In this document: positions 44,352 through 55,191 of the stretch, one piece after another
How positions within the stretch are numbered: position 1 is the first letter of the stretch
How the letters are laid out: each line of letters starts with the position of its first letter
From: Mercurialis annua
Lineage: Eukaryota > Streptophyta > Magnoliopsida > Malpighiales > Euphorbiaceae
NCBI RefSeq assembly: GCF_937616625.2
Contig: NC_065570.1
Location: forward strand, 41,299,665 to 41,363,664
Length of the DNA stretch: 64,000 nucleotides
Reading direction: 5' to 3'
The notes under the pieces: generated by a model
The model's database searches: none
The model's input: only the letters and a program-made list of their open reading frames with translations
What the model was told of the DNA's origin: nothing
Made by a program: the position numbers and the translations under genes

Positions 44352-44539
44352 TGTTAGCGTAATTAATATGCTATTGTAGGGTAGTATGGTCTTTTTCTTT
44401 ATTGTTTAATTTGTCTATATAAAAGCCCCTTATGTTATTTTAGGGTTTAAGACTTTCTCTTCTATTGTTAGCCTATATCCCTTTGTATCTTCTTATTCTA
44501 TTCAATCAATGGTTTTAAATTCCTCCATTAATGTTATCA
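44352..44539 (+). repeat. 3' LTR of the plus-strand Copia element
   Basis: 188 bp, TGTTAGCGTAA to AATGTTATCA. TATATAAAAG at about 44416 is the likely TATA box. Confidence 0.85.
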
Positions 44540-44642
44540 CCATTAATTACAAAATACTACAATAATAATGTCATATTTTGGATGAATTACAAGAGCAAAG
44601 ACCATGTACATCCAATGAAATAGGTTAGACCAATATAAAAAG

Positions 44643-44977
44643 ACTTAATACATAGTTTGACCCCTGAACTTGTACCCTTTTACCCATCTAACCCCTAAAT
44701 TTAACGTCTCACCTATCGAACATCTGAAGTTGTTAAATAATCCGATTTAACCCCTGAACTTGATAAATATGTAAGTATTAAACCCTTCGTGTCCACATGT
44801 CACTTGAAACGTTCTAGAAGAAATTGTGTACGGAGGGGTTAAATGTTTACGTATTTATCAAGTTCGGGGGTCAAATCGGATTATTTAACATGTTCAGGGG
44901 TTCGATAGGTGAGACGTTAAGTTTGAATATTAGATGGGTAAAAGGGTACAAGTTCAGGGGTCAAACTATGTATTCAG
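44643..44977. mobile_element. foldback MITE, 335 bp, 13-bp flanking duplication
   Basis: The whole element folds on itself. The left arm starts TTAATACATAGTTTGACCCC and the right arm is its complement; arms pair for most of the length with a short loop. CCAATATAAAAAG is present at 44630-44642 and again at 44978-44990, a perfect 13-bp repeat, longer than the 9-11 bp usual for Mutator-like elements. The element is non-coding; the open frame at 44824-45054 runs through the arm and flank. Confidence 0.85.
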
Positions 44978-44990
44978 CCAATATAAAAAG

Positions 44991-45679
44991 CGTATTCATA
45001 AAAAGTTCATCATACAAAAAGAGTATATATGCTAATGTAAAAGTCACAGCATAGAAAAACACTGGACAAAAACAAGCTATTATGTAAAAAGCCCTTTTTT
45101 ATCCTTTGTTTGAGAAATTTTCATCCGTATGAAAGTTTGGAAAAGAAATTGCCATTAGTTTAGGGCAATGTCCTTTGCCCTGTGAAAGAGGACAAGTCAA
45201 GCAGAGGGTTTAATGAAGACAGCCTGCAGTTTCAATCTTTTTGGTGGTTATACCAATAAAACTAAATACAAAATTCAAGTTGAAACTTAAAAGTTGTTGT
45301 ACTCTCATAATCATGTTCCTATTCACTTAAAACTGGAACAAATCAATTGAAATTTTAATTTTTAAAACTGAGACAAACTAAAACTAAAGTGTAAACATTT
45401 TAATCTCTAAACGAACCAAATTAAGTGTACTCGCGCTATCCAAAATCCAAATATTCAATTTGATTCAGTTTTTACACATTTTTAAATATGGTAAACATGC
45501 ATTATTTAAACATGAGAATCACGTAATCCAAACTTTCTATCCCATTATAATAGAGAAAAAAAGAATGTTTTTTTTAATAATTATGAATATCATTAATAAA
45601 AAAAAGTACAACTTGATTGAAAATTATATAAAAAGACACAATCAATAAGTACAAAACAGAAATCTCAATTAAATAATGA
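44991..45679. other. AT-rich intergenic stretch
   Basis: No coding potential, repeat or known motif is visible; short open frames here are made of AT-rich, low-complexity codons. Confidence 0.5.
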
Positions 45680-45688
45680 AAACTTATA

Positions 45689-45888
45689 GGATTGGGATTC
45701 CCTTAAGTTCATTTGAACTTGAGAGGGTCATGTTCACGATCTATACCGTTCATTATAAAATGAACGATGTAGACTAATTTGATTAAAATTGTGCTTTTTT
45801 TATCTACACCGTTCATTTTGTAATGAACGGTGTAGATCGTGAACATGACGCCCTCAAATTCATTTTGAACTTGAGAGAATCCCAATCC
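45689..45888. mobile_element. foldback MITE, 200 bp, perfect 9-bp target duplication
   Basis: Ends GGATTGGGATTC and GAATCCCAATCC are exact complements and the arms pair further inward (GTTCACGATCTA with TAGATCGTGAAC). Flanks AAACTTATA at 45680-45688 and 45889-45897 are identical, 9 bp. It lies about 0.7 kb beyond the last coding exon of the bHLH gene. Confidence 0.88.
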
Positions 45889-45897
45889 AAACTTATA

Positions 45898-46622
45898 TTG
45901 TTATTCTTTAATTGCATTCTTAGAGCTCCTCGGTTGTGCAACTCTGCGATCCATTATTCTCAACTACAAACCGACTACGGAATTTTTGAATAATTTCAAT
46001 TGAAAAAAAAAAAAACAAAAACACAATTCTCAATAATAGCAATTCCGATCTTCACTCCATTAATATATCTATAAAAATATAATAAAATCCACAAAAGAAA
46101 AAAATTATATATTTATAGAAAAATTAAAAAAAATTAAATTAGTTAAGGAATTTGTGTTTATTGAATAAAAAAAAGTAAAACTAAATATTTAAATGATCCA
46201 CCGTTGGTCAATAAAATAATCAAAATTGTCATATGATGTTTTTTGATAAAGAAATAAGATGGAAGAGAATAAGAGAAATGAGTCGGTCTGGAGGTGTTTT
46301 GGAGATTTTAATTTTAATTTTTTTTGGTAGAAATGAGGTGAATCAATCAATAGAATAATCCATGGAATACTATATAGTTCTGAAACCAAAACATCTTTGC
46401 AAATTGCTGAAACGATTGGAATTTTGTATACCATTTAAAATACATCCTTTTCCCATGTAACAATTTTGACTTCATTATATACAGTTTTTAAGAGTGTCCA
46501 CCCCTTTACTTTTGCTTTATTACGTTAAAAACATGGTACATTCACAAAATCAATTAGAATTTACTAAATCCTTCTTGCCTTCAAACCCTTTGATCAAAAA
46601 CTTTGCTTCACTAAAATCCTTC
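45898..46622. other. 3' flank and probable 3' UTR of the bHLH gene
   Basis: The part nearest 46622 is presumably 3' untranslated. I could not place a polyadenylation site. The rest is AT-rich and without features. Confidence 0.45.
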
Positions 46623-49600
46623 TTAGCCAGACTGCCATGTTGTTGGTTTGCATCCGCACGAACAGTTTTCCATTTCCTTGTGTAATTTCTGCCGCACAGA
46701 TACATGCAAAGAGGATTAGAAAAATAGTAATCATATAGCAACTGCCAGTGCCAACAACGTTCATTCAACTGTGTTGCACGGAAACTTGTTGAGTCTTACA
46801 TTTTGACTTTTCATTTTGGTTTTCAAAAACGTTTACAAAATCCATTCTCTTAAAAAGTATCATCTTGTCGTTTCCTGTTTAAACATTTTTTTTGTCTCAG
46901 CATTTTCGTGCAACACGGGAAACTCATATACATGCTGAATATACGCAATTTTAATCCAGTTTTTACAATTTTCTTCTCTGTTTTGTTATATTTTCACTAG
47001 CTAGTTCGTTTTAAGCAGTAACACACCTCAACTTCTCCTTGTAGGCCTTTGATGTGCTGCACTGCTAAATCCAGCATGTCTGAATAGCTCGTTTGCTGCA
47101 CGAAAATGTCAATAAAAATTCAGCTTATTATTATTATTAAATTACCAAAATATTATTTCTTAAATAAGCAAGCACAGTATCAATTAAAAACTACATAATA
47201 TTGCAGTTCAAAATTCATAAAATTATAATTTTACTTGATTGTGATTCTTTTCAAAAGTGTGCGAGAACCAAACCCCAAATCAAATAACCAAACCGAACTG
47301 ATAAATTCAGTCCAGTTTGAATGATAAAAAAATTTGATTTCTTGGTCCGGATTGATTTTAGAAGTTAACCCTTTCAGTTCATTCTAATACAAATTGAACC
47401 AAAAAATCGAATCCAACCAAAAACAACCACCGATAGCATGACTCCAGATTGCACAATCTACAAGAAAAAGAACACACCGTCATCATTACCTTATCCATGT
47501 TAGGAACAAGATCCTGTAGTTTCTTCAGCCTCCCACTTATTCTGGTTCTTCTCTCCTGCATATACATACAATCATAAGAACTCATATAGTACAAATTAAA
47601 TGCATGCTGGTAATATGGTAAAACAGAAAATTTTATTCAAACAATAAGAAGGCAAGCTTTGGGATCTCACTGCAAGGTTCATTTCGAAGGAAATTTCCCC
47701 AGTAATACATTTTTTAATTGAATAACAAAATGTAAATCATGGGGGTTGGTAGAATTTACTAACCCTTTCAGCAATGCTTCGTGGATGAGTTGCACAACCA
47801 CGCTTAGCACGGATTTTACAAGGCACGGAGTCTTCAGGAATATTTAGTAGCTTCTCTACTGTTGCCATCTCAAGGCTGGTCTGTGGCAAACTAAACTGAA
47901 TGAAGAACAAATCAGCAACATATACTAGCATGTATGCACAATGCAGTATTGTTCAATTGCGACATATGCAGCACGTAGAAATAACTCAGAATCATATGTT
48001 GTACAATATCTCAAATGATACTGAAATCATGTGTTATTTAAAATACTAGAAAATGGAAAACTAATTAGCTAATGTAAGAACTTAAAATTCTCGTTTGCTA
48101 GAGTATATATCCGTAAGGCGTAAAGTTTAAAATAAAACATCAGTAGTGTAAAAAGCTTGACAGCAAGCATTCGCATACATTTATTTAAATGCAGATACCG
48201 TAGAGCATGATTAGCGATAACTTTTCTCCCTCAAATTTTCTGATGTATACATGTCCTCAGGAAAAGTTTTAGTACCTGAGTTTCTAAGCCATTGATACAG
48301 TTAAAGATATCTCCATCAATATTCTTCATTCGTTTGCTTGATGGTCCAGAAAATACAATTGAATTGGTGTTGTCCCAGGATCCCATACCAAATCCACCAG
48401 TTGAATAAGAATGAGAATTCGGGTGTCCATTGTTAGAGCTGATGCCTTCAACAAGATCCTCACTAACTTCAGATATCTGAGAAAGAGAATCTTGCCTAGT
48501 GAAGCTCAATTGAGATTTCAACCGTGATACAGCATGGCCACAACTCGAACTGTTGTGCGAGTTATACCCTCCAGTCCCTGGTGTAATTGAAAAACCTGCT
48601 ATTTGAATTCATAATTAGATGGACCACGCTTCAACACCCGAACTACTATAGATCATTTAAATGTTAATCCAACAAATAAAAATATCAGTTTTTGAGGCTA
48701 AATGATAGCGGCTACTCTAGGAAGTAAACATGTATCTAAAAGAACTTGCACATGAAGAAATGCATTTTAAGAATACATCTTTAAACTTTGTAATTGTGAT
48801 AAATTCTCGTGTGCTGGCCAAAGTTATTGTAAAATGATTTCTACCAGTTTATGGTGATCTTATAAGTTCAATTTAAGTATACTGCTCTTAGACATTCATT
48901 TACACATTCTACTTGGTCAGGTTACAAGTAAAAAGAATATTTTCATCGAATTCAATTGAATATACAACAAAACAAACTCTGGCCCAAGAATATGAAGATG
49001 AAGTTGGCTTCCAAAAACAACTAATATAGGCATATAGCTCAAAAATCAAGGTTCTTCCTCAGTTATAAATAACCTACATGACAATAAAGACACTTGGATT
49101 CTGGTTAAATAACTTTGCTACTATATTAAGCAATTAATTTTTTTCCCGTAAGCGTGTGATGTATGATATAAAAATCATCAGTATTAGGCATAAATATAAC
49201 TATATAAGGCTTGATTTCTTTAAAAATCACGAACTTATAATTTGGGCAATGTTGAACACCAACTTTTGTTTTTTTTCCAATTTTAAACACTTGAGCAATT
49301 TTCCGTTACTCCGGAACAGCGTTTATTCCAGCGTATACATCAACATTTTTCGACGGAAAATTGAATTAAAAAAAGTATGATTGTTTTAGTATTAAATTGC
49401 CAAAATTGAAAGTTCGGGTTAAAATTGCAAAACAAGCTAAAGTTCATAATTTTTAATGCCACTAAGTCTAAATATGTTATACTCCCTCCGTCCCGTTTAA
49501 GAAGGGACATATCTCAATTTTTTTTGTCCCACATAAGAAGGCCAAATCATGGTTTTTGTGCCATTTTACAAGAAATTCTCTTTTATACCCTCATTTTCTC

Positions 49601-52119
49601 TTTCTTTAATTAAAGCTAATACTCTACACACAAACTACAAGACAGTAATTAATAAGGGTAAAATAAGAAAATCCAAGAGTAATTATTATTTTCTTAATCT
49701 ATGTGTAAAAGGGATATGTCCCTTCTTAAGTGGGACGGAGGGAGTATATTATATACTCTAAAATATATAAAAGTACAGACCAAGGATGCCGTGTACGATA
49801 AGTGCATTTATTGCAGTTTGTGTAAGCTTAACTTGGAGATAGAAATCTTATATTCAAATTTGAGAATTTAATTTAGTTAAATGGAGCTAAAATATCATAA
49901 AAATACTTATAAATATATAAAAAAAATTAGAAAAATAATAATTTTAATTTTAATTTCAACAGTGATAATAAGTTTTTCTTAAATTTTCTCACTATAAAGC
50001 CTCAAAATTGAAGCTTGAGCCTTGAAAGGCAAGAAGAAGTCAACAGCAGCAATAGCAATAGTATCATACTTTTTAATAGCAATGATTAAATTTTCCAACA
50101 AAGTTAAAGCAGACAATTAGGTAGATGTATCTACCATGTCATCTCTAAACTAATCCACTGAAATGTCAAAATTGTTAGTATTATTTATCTAATTGATATT
50201 AAAGTAAAGAATAATTATCTCTATCTATAATAAAAAATTTAATAAATTTACCCAATAGACAGCAGATCTAACAGAAATTATTTAAATATTTTTATACATA
50301 AAGTAAAGGTCCATATATAATTAACAAACCAAACTTTAATTAGATACTAAAATACAAAGCATCACTATCCTAATTATTAAATCTATTCCACCACGAGACT
50401 ACAGTAATGTTGCTAACCCTCCAGCCTATCAAATTATTCCTCAAATTATACAAGCGAGGGTACTTTTGTCCTTTTATATGGCATTTATTTATTTTATTTA
50501 TTGTTTTAGTTACGTCAACGCTTATCTATATGGTTTGATAGACCCACAGAGTGCCCCCAAAACCGCCAATCTCACATCAATATTAATGATTTAAAAAATT
50601 TCTTATGAATGGTCGTCTTACTTTTATTAAATCTTCATATAAAATGACTCTTAAAACACATATAAAACCCTTTTTGACATAAAAATTATAATTAATTAAA
50701 TTTAATTGATCAAAACTAATTCAATAAAAAAATATTATAAATTTATTAGATTAATCAATTTTTTAAAATGAAAACAAATTTATAATCTTGGACATCTAAA
50801 ATGAAAATCAAACAAAAGAACTAATACTTTATCCATTAGTAAAATAAGTACTCCCTCCGTCCCATAAAGATAGAAAAAGTACCACCTTTTTTTGTCCCAT
50901 AAAAATAGAAAAAATAGAGTTAGTTAAGTCAAAAATTATCAAAATACCCCTACATGCTTATCATAAAACATTAAATGCATATTTTGAAAAGATAAACAAA
51001 TGAGTTGTAAGTGCTATAATTAGTAGAGTGGCTTTGAAAAATGTACATAACTAATAAAGTACAAAGGGTAATTTAGACAAATTATCACAAATTACCTATA
51101 AATAATTATTTTTTTAATTCTTGTAAAATGGGTATTTTTTCTATCTTTACGGGACGGAGGGAGTAGTAAAAGGATATTTTTGGTGTTGTTGGAGTATGAT
51201 TTTGTTAATTAATTTTTATTTTTTACTCCAAATTAAAAAAATTGTATTTAAGTAATGGACATTAAGTTTATGGCAGTTGAAAAGAACACAGTAGTTTTTA
51301 GTTTGAAGCATAATAATGTAAGCTAAAAATATTAAAATTATTTTAATTTCTTTAATTCAAATTAAAAAAAATTATATTTAACTAATGGACGTTAAGTTTA
51401 TGGGGACACAAATTTAGGATTGCTATAATATGTGTAGATAATGTATAATGTTGGTCATATTTCATTTAAAAAAGTAGATATTTTTAGTACAAAAAGATGA
51501 AGCCATTACTAAAAAAAGGTTTCCAAAACTACCCATGTAAAACAGATGAAAAAGATGCAAATTGCACGGGTATAACAGACATTTCAACTACTTTCATTCA
51601 ATCCTTAAAGCAAAAGCAAGCATTTCAGACAAAAACAAAGAAAACGAAGGAGAACGAAACGCTACCGTTTTCGGTGGAGGAGATATTAAGATGAGAAAGA
51701 AAGCCAGCAGGAGAGCTGTTCTGTCTAAGTAAAGATCCACTGCTATCAATCTCATTAAACCCGTAAGATCTCTGCAACCCTCCAGTTTTAGAGAGAGCGT
51801 TGGACGAGTTAAGTTTGCAAGTTGACTCAGAAGTGGTGAGCGAAGAAGAATCAGCGGCTGAAGAGAAATACTGAGGATGAGGATGAGGATGATTAAGATT
51901 CTGATTATGATGATTAAAACTGGTACTGTTACTGTTACTGTTAGTAGCAGCGCCACTGCCGATAACCGAATCAACGGCTCTGGTTAAAAAGGAACCGGGA
52001 GCTGAACTGAAGCGAGTCAAACCGGGTGAACCGGTGGCGGTGGTGGGTTTTTGAGGTGGGTACATAGCGTTGGTTTTGTGATCGGGTTTTGACCAGGAAT
52101 AATGGTTATTGTGAGCCAT
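46623..52119 (-). CDS. bHLH transcription factor, FBH/bHLH128-like subfamily
   Basis: Six coding exons on the minus strand: 52119-51666, 48595-48276, 47895-47764, 47555-47490, 47095-47027 and 46688-46623; all introns are GT-AG and phases agree, giving 368 codons plus TAA (Arabidopsis bHLH128 is of similar size). The N-terminus has the family motif LTRFSSAPGSFLTRAVDSVI (residues about 34-53), a Ser/Asn/His-rich stretch, and a second conserved block SQLSFTRQDSLSQISE. The basic region KIRAKRGCATHPRSIAERER and helix-loop-helix RISGRLKKLQDLVPNMDK..DMLDLAVQHIKGLQ span about 286-343; Glu and Arg needed for E-box contact are present. The tail ENCSCGC is typical. The family acts in the nucleus, binding E-boxes; some members activate CONSTANS or stress genes, which is family knowledge and not proven here. 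Exon 2 has two possible acceptors three bases apart. No break seen, so probably functional. Confidence 0.93.
49482..49744. mobile_element. Stowaway-type MITE in bHLH intron 1
   Basis: Ends CTCCCTCCGTCCC and GGGACGGAGGGAG, flanked by TA on both sides (49480-49481 and 49745-49746), 263 bp. The arms pair further (AAGAAGGGACATAT with its complement). This is the classic plant Tc1/mariner-derived Stowaway form. Confidence 0.93.
50851..51163. mobile_element. second Stowaway-type MITE in bHLH intron 1
   Basis: Ends CTCCCTCCGTCCC and GGGACGGAGGGAG with flanking TA at 50849-50850 and 51164-51165, 313 bp. The subterminal text (AAAGATAGAAAAA) differs from the copy at 49482-49744, so these are two insertions of different subfamilies and not a duplication. 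Confidence 0.93.
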
Positions 52120-52739
52120 ATTAATAGCAGTACAGAAGAAGTAATTACTTGGAAGGAAGGAAAAAGAGAAGAAAAAGGGAAAGTGGAAAAGAAGGATAGA
52201 AAGCTAGAAGGGGAAAAGTCTAAAGATTGGGTGCTAATTCTTATATCACCCGCAGGTCATTGGTTGTGTACTACTCCTTAAATCACAACCAACTTTTTAA
52301 CATGTGCGTCCTATACTTTTTTATTCTTGTGGTTTTTGTTTTTTTGTGCAAACGAATATAGTGAAAAATTGTAATATCATAAAATAATTCAACATCGAGG
52401 ACGAGATATGTACAACATCCGAAGTTAAAACTATTATTAGATCCCAGACTCTAAAAGTTTTTTGTTCGATTTACATGGACAACAAAATGTTTTTGAATTA
52501 TGCAAAATTATGGAGAAGGTTTAAAGTTTATAAAAGAAAAGGTATGAGCGTCGTAAGCATCTACTACGACATCATACCGTAACAAAACTATCCGTGATGC
52601 ATTTTACGTAACTGCCGTGAATGACATAAATGGCATATAAAAATTGTAAATATCTATAAATATTTGTATATACTTATACGTCATATATTAAAAATGTAAT
52701 GACTCTACCTTATATATCTCTGGAAAAAACATTAATGCC
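52120..52739 (-). promoter_or_regulatory. upstream region of the bHLH gene
   Basis: The first 110 bp before the ATG are pyrimidine-rich on the minus strand (CTTTCCCTTTTTTCTC), as in many plant 5' leaders. GATATAAGAA at about 52236-52245 is a weak TATA candidate. Further up the DNA is AT-rich. At 52739 it is cut by the Ogre-like LTR, leaving about 620 bp of non-LTR sequence. Confidence 0.4.
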
Positions 52740-55191
52740 TGTGAGCAGAGCGGGGTTCGGGGCCCGCTTGCCCAGACTTATGTCAGACTTCTATTATCGA
52801 AAGGTTTGAGAAAATGTCGAGTCGCCACCTAACTCGTCTAAGAATTCCTTTTGTACTGAGTGGATAACCTCACTCGCTTATGGGTGAGATTATCGCACGC
52901 TGGACCAAAGACCGGATTCGTGGACATTTTATCGAAACACGTGTACTTGGCTTAACATTTACATTATTATCTACTAGACATATTCCTTATATATCTCATC
53001 TCAGCATTCATGCATTTCACGGTATAACTTGTGGAAATTTAAACACATATGAAAGCAGTAAAGGATTCAATTTAAGACGCGCATATGACTCAATTATGGC
53101 ATGTGAGACAGGTAGCAAATACTCCTAGGTATACATCTAACCCTGGAGGTTTCTATCATGTATCAGATAATGGCCGGTCTGGATCGTTTAACATGCACAA
53201 AGCCTACAACCGGATTTTTCAGTGTGATTGCTTTTATTATTTAATCATCCTGAATAACATATACAACCTCTATTTATATTTTCGTAGCAGTCCTAAGATG
53301 TTTAGGTGATTTGTTGGATTTGATTGGTTTGTATTACTAAATTAACGTGGTTAGTCCTTTAACCTGTTAATTAATGGATTTGAAATGTTCTTTGGAAATC
53401 ATTTCAAACAGTTTCAGCATACACAAAAGATAAGTGATAAACATACAGGTTAAAGATACTTTTAAACATTGTAGACCAGAGTGTCTGGCACTCGATGCAA
53501 TTTGACTGCCGAGGTGGTTGGAACCGGAAATCAGTCAAAACATGAAAGTTATTTGTCTCGTTGATATGGATCGACTGACTTAAACCGAAGTCGAATCCGA
53601 GTTCAAACGAACCCGGAATCTCTTCTAGAAGTGGCTGGTTTTGTCGGTTGCGGGCTTCAAGACCCGGTTGGCTTGTCAGGCTACAAGTTTGGGCTTCGAG
53701 GCCCGAATTAAATCGGGAAAGACCCATTACACATCAAATTATAATTCTATAATTCAGTATACATGGGCTCAAACAGGGTCTAATTCCGAGTTCGAATGAC
53801 CCCGGAAACACAAAAAACAAGTTTAGAACTGATTCTAGAAGATTCGGAAAACATTATGGATTGAAGAATTGGAGGCCACCAAGGAGCCACTCCATACCGG
53901 AGGTGGCGGCACTCTGAATCGGCGCCGCCTCCAGTTCCAGGGGGTCATCGGTTCATCGTTTTGGCTTGGGATTCATGCAAAAATCACTCTAAAAACCCAT
54001 AAAACACACAAGAAGCCTATTGGTATGCACTATAATCAATATACAGCTAATAAAACATTCTAAATCAGCTAAAGAATGTATTTTTAATGTGTTTTCATGT
54101 CACATTGAATGAACAACATATTCATGGCAAGCAAAAGCGTAAAACAGTCATAGCATGCATTCTAGGTATCAGAATTGAATGAAATCAAGAATTGAGTTAT
54201 AACACGTATTGAAATAATCTTAAACGTGCTTCTAATCAATTTTGCATGGAAACATGGAAAGGATACTAAACAAAGCAATGATGGCAGTTCATAGCAATTT
54301 ATGACAAAAACATATAAAACTACCTAAACATGCATCCTAAACACACTAAATTAACAGTTCTAATTAATATGATATGTAAAGCGAAAGAAGCTATTAAGGG
54401 TCCTCAGAAGTACCGTTCTGAGTCCTTGGCACGTTTTCTGGTGATCCTGATGTGGAATCCAGCTTCGGATTAATGCGCTACTGTGCGTCTTTGAGTGATT
54501 GAATCGTCGTTAGCTTGTTTAATCGAACTGTGTGTGTGGTGTGTGGTGTTTGGTTCGGCCAACACTAAGAATTCCTAGGGTTGGTGTGCTTTTTCTGGTG
54601 TTTAATTACTTACCGGTCAAACCAAATTTCCGTCCTATAGCTAGGCTGCCCTAGGGGTTTATTTATAGTGGTTAGGGGTAGCTTTGGGTTAGCTAGAGTC
54701 TGAATTGTATTAGGTTTTTGAAAGAGTGTAAAATGATAGGATTATGAGTGTGAGATGATAGAACTTTTAGTGTTATGATTAAGCTAGCTGTTGATTTCTT
54801 AACTATATTCGTATTATTTCTTAAAGACTAAGTAAAACATGATAAAAAAAGCTATTTTTTATGCCCGAAAGTGTCAAAAAAGTCTTCTAGGACACTATGG
54901 ATTTGGGTATGGTCAATTTTAGTCCGTCAAACTTGTAAATTGGCCCATAAACTTCTAAGATAGTGTAATTAGTCCAACTTCTAGACTAATACTACAATTT
55001 CTTTGGATTTTTATAGGTTATTGTTAATTACGTTTCAGTCTCTCAAGTTCGCAGTTGTATAATGATGACGCCTGCTTGAATTCAAACAAACGAATCGATA
55101 ACTCGTCACCCGAACGAATTTCTCTAAAAATCATCATTGGACGCTTGAGCCCCTTATCACTTTTTACCTGTCTGGAAAATAGGTGTCAACA
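52740..55191 (-). repeat. Tat/Ogre-like LTR, left copy
   Basis: On the minus strand it starts TGTTGACACCTATTTTCC at 55191 and ends GCTCACA at 52740, about 2.45 kb. It matches 57482-59580 along its length with obvious divergence: for example GGTTCGGGGCCCGC near 52754, GAGTCGCCACC near 52819, and CCTCAGAAGTACCG near 54402 all recur in the right copy. It is followed on the + side by a purine-tract equivalent (55192-55209). Open frames inside it are not conserved between copies. Confidence 0.75.

Larger units (their letters stand above)
39925..44539 (+). mobile_element. Ty1/copia element with short LTRs, inactive
   Basis: Plus direction: 5' LTR 39925-40107, primer site 40108-40120, polyprotein 40330-44338, polypurine tract 44341-44351, 3' LTR 44352-44539. 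Flanks TTTAT (39920-39924) and CCATT (44540-44544) do not match, so no target duplication is seen. LTRs under 200 bp fit the short-LTR Copia lineages, but I do not assign the clade. Confidence 0.88.

Noticed and set aside
46550..46768. 72-codon frame covering the last bHLH exon
   Set aside because: Different frame from the conserved KLHKEMENCSCGC exon 46623-46688, which fits splice sites and phase.
51594..51974. 126-codon hydrophobic frame overlapping bHLH exon 1
   Set aside because: Frame shadow of exon 1 on the same strand; exon 1 frame has family motifs and a correct splice donor.
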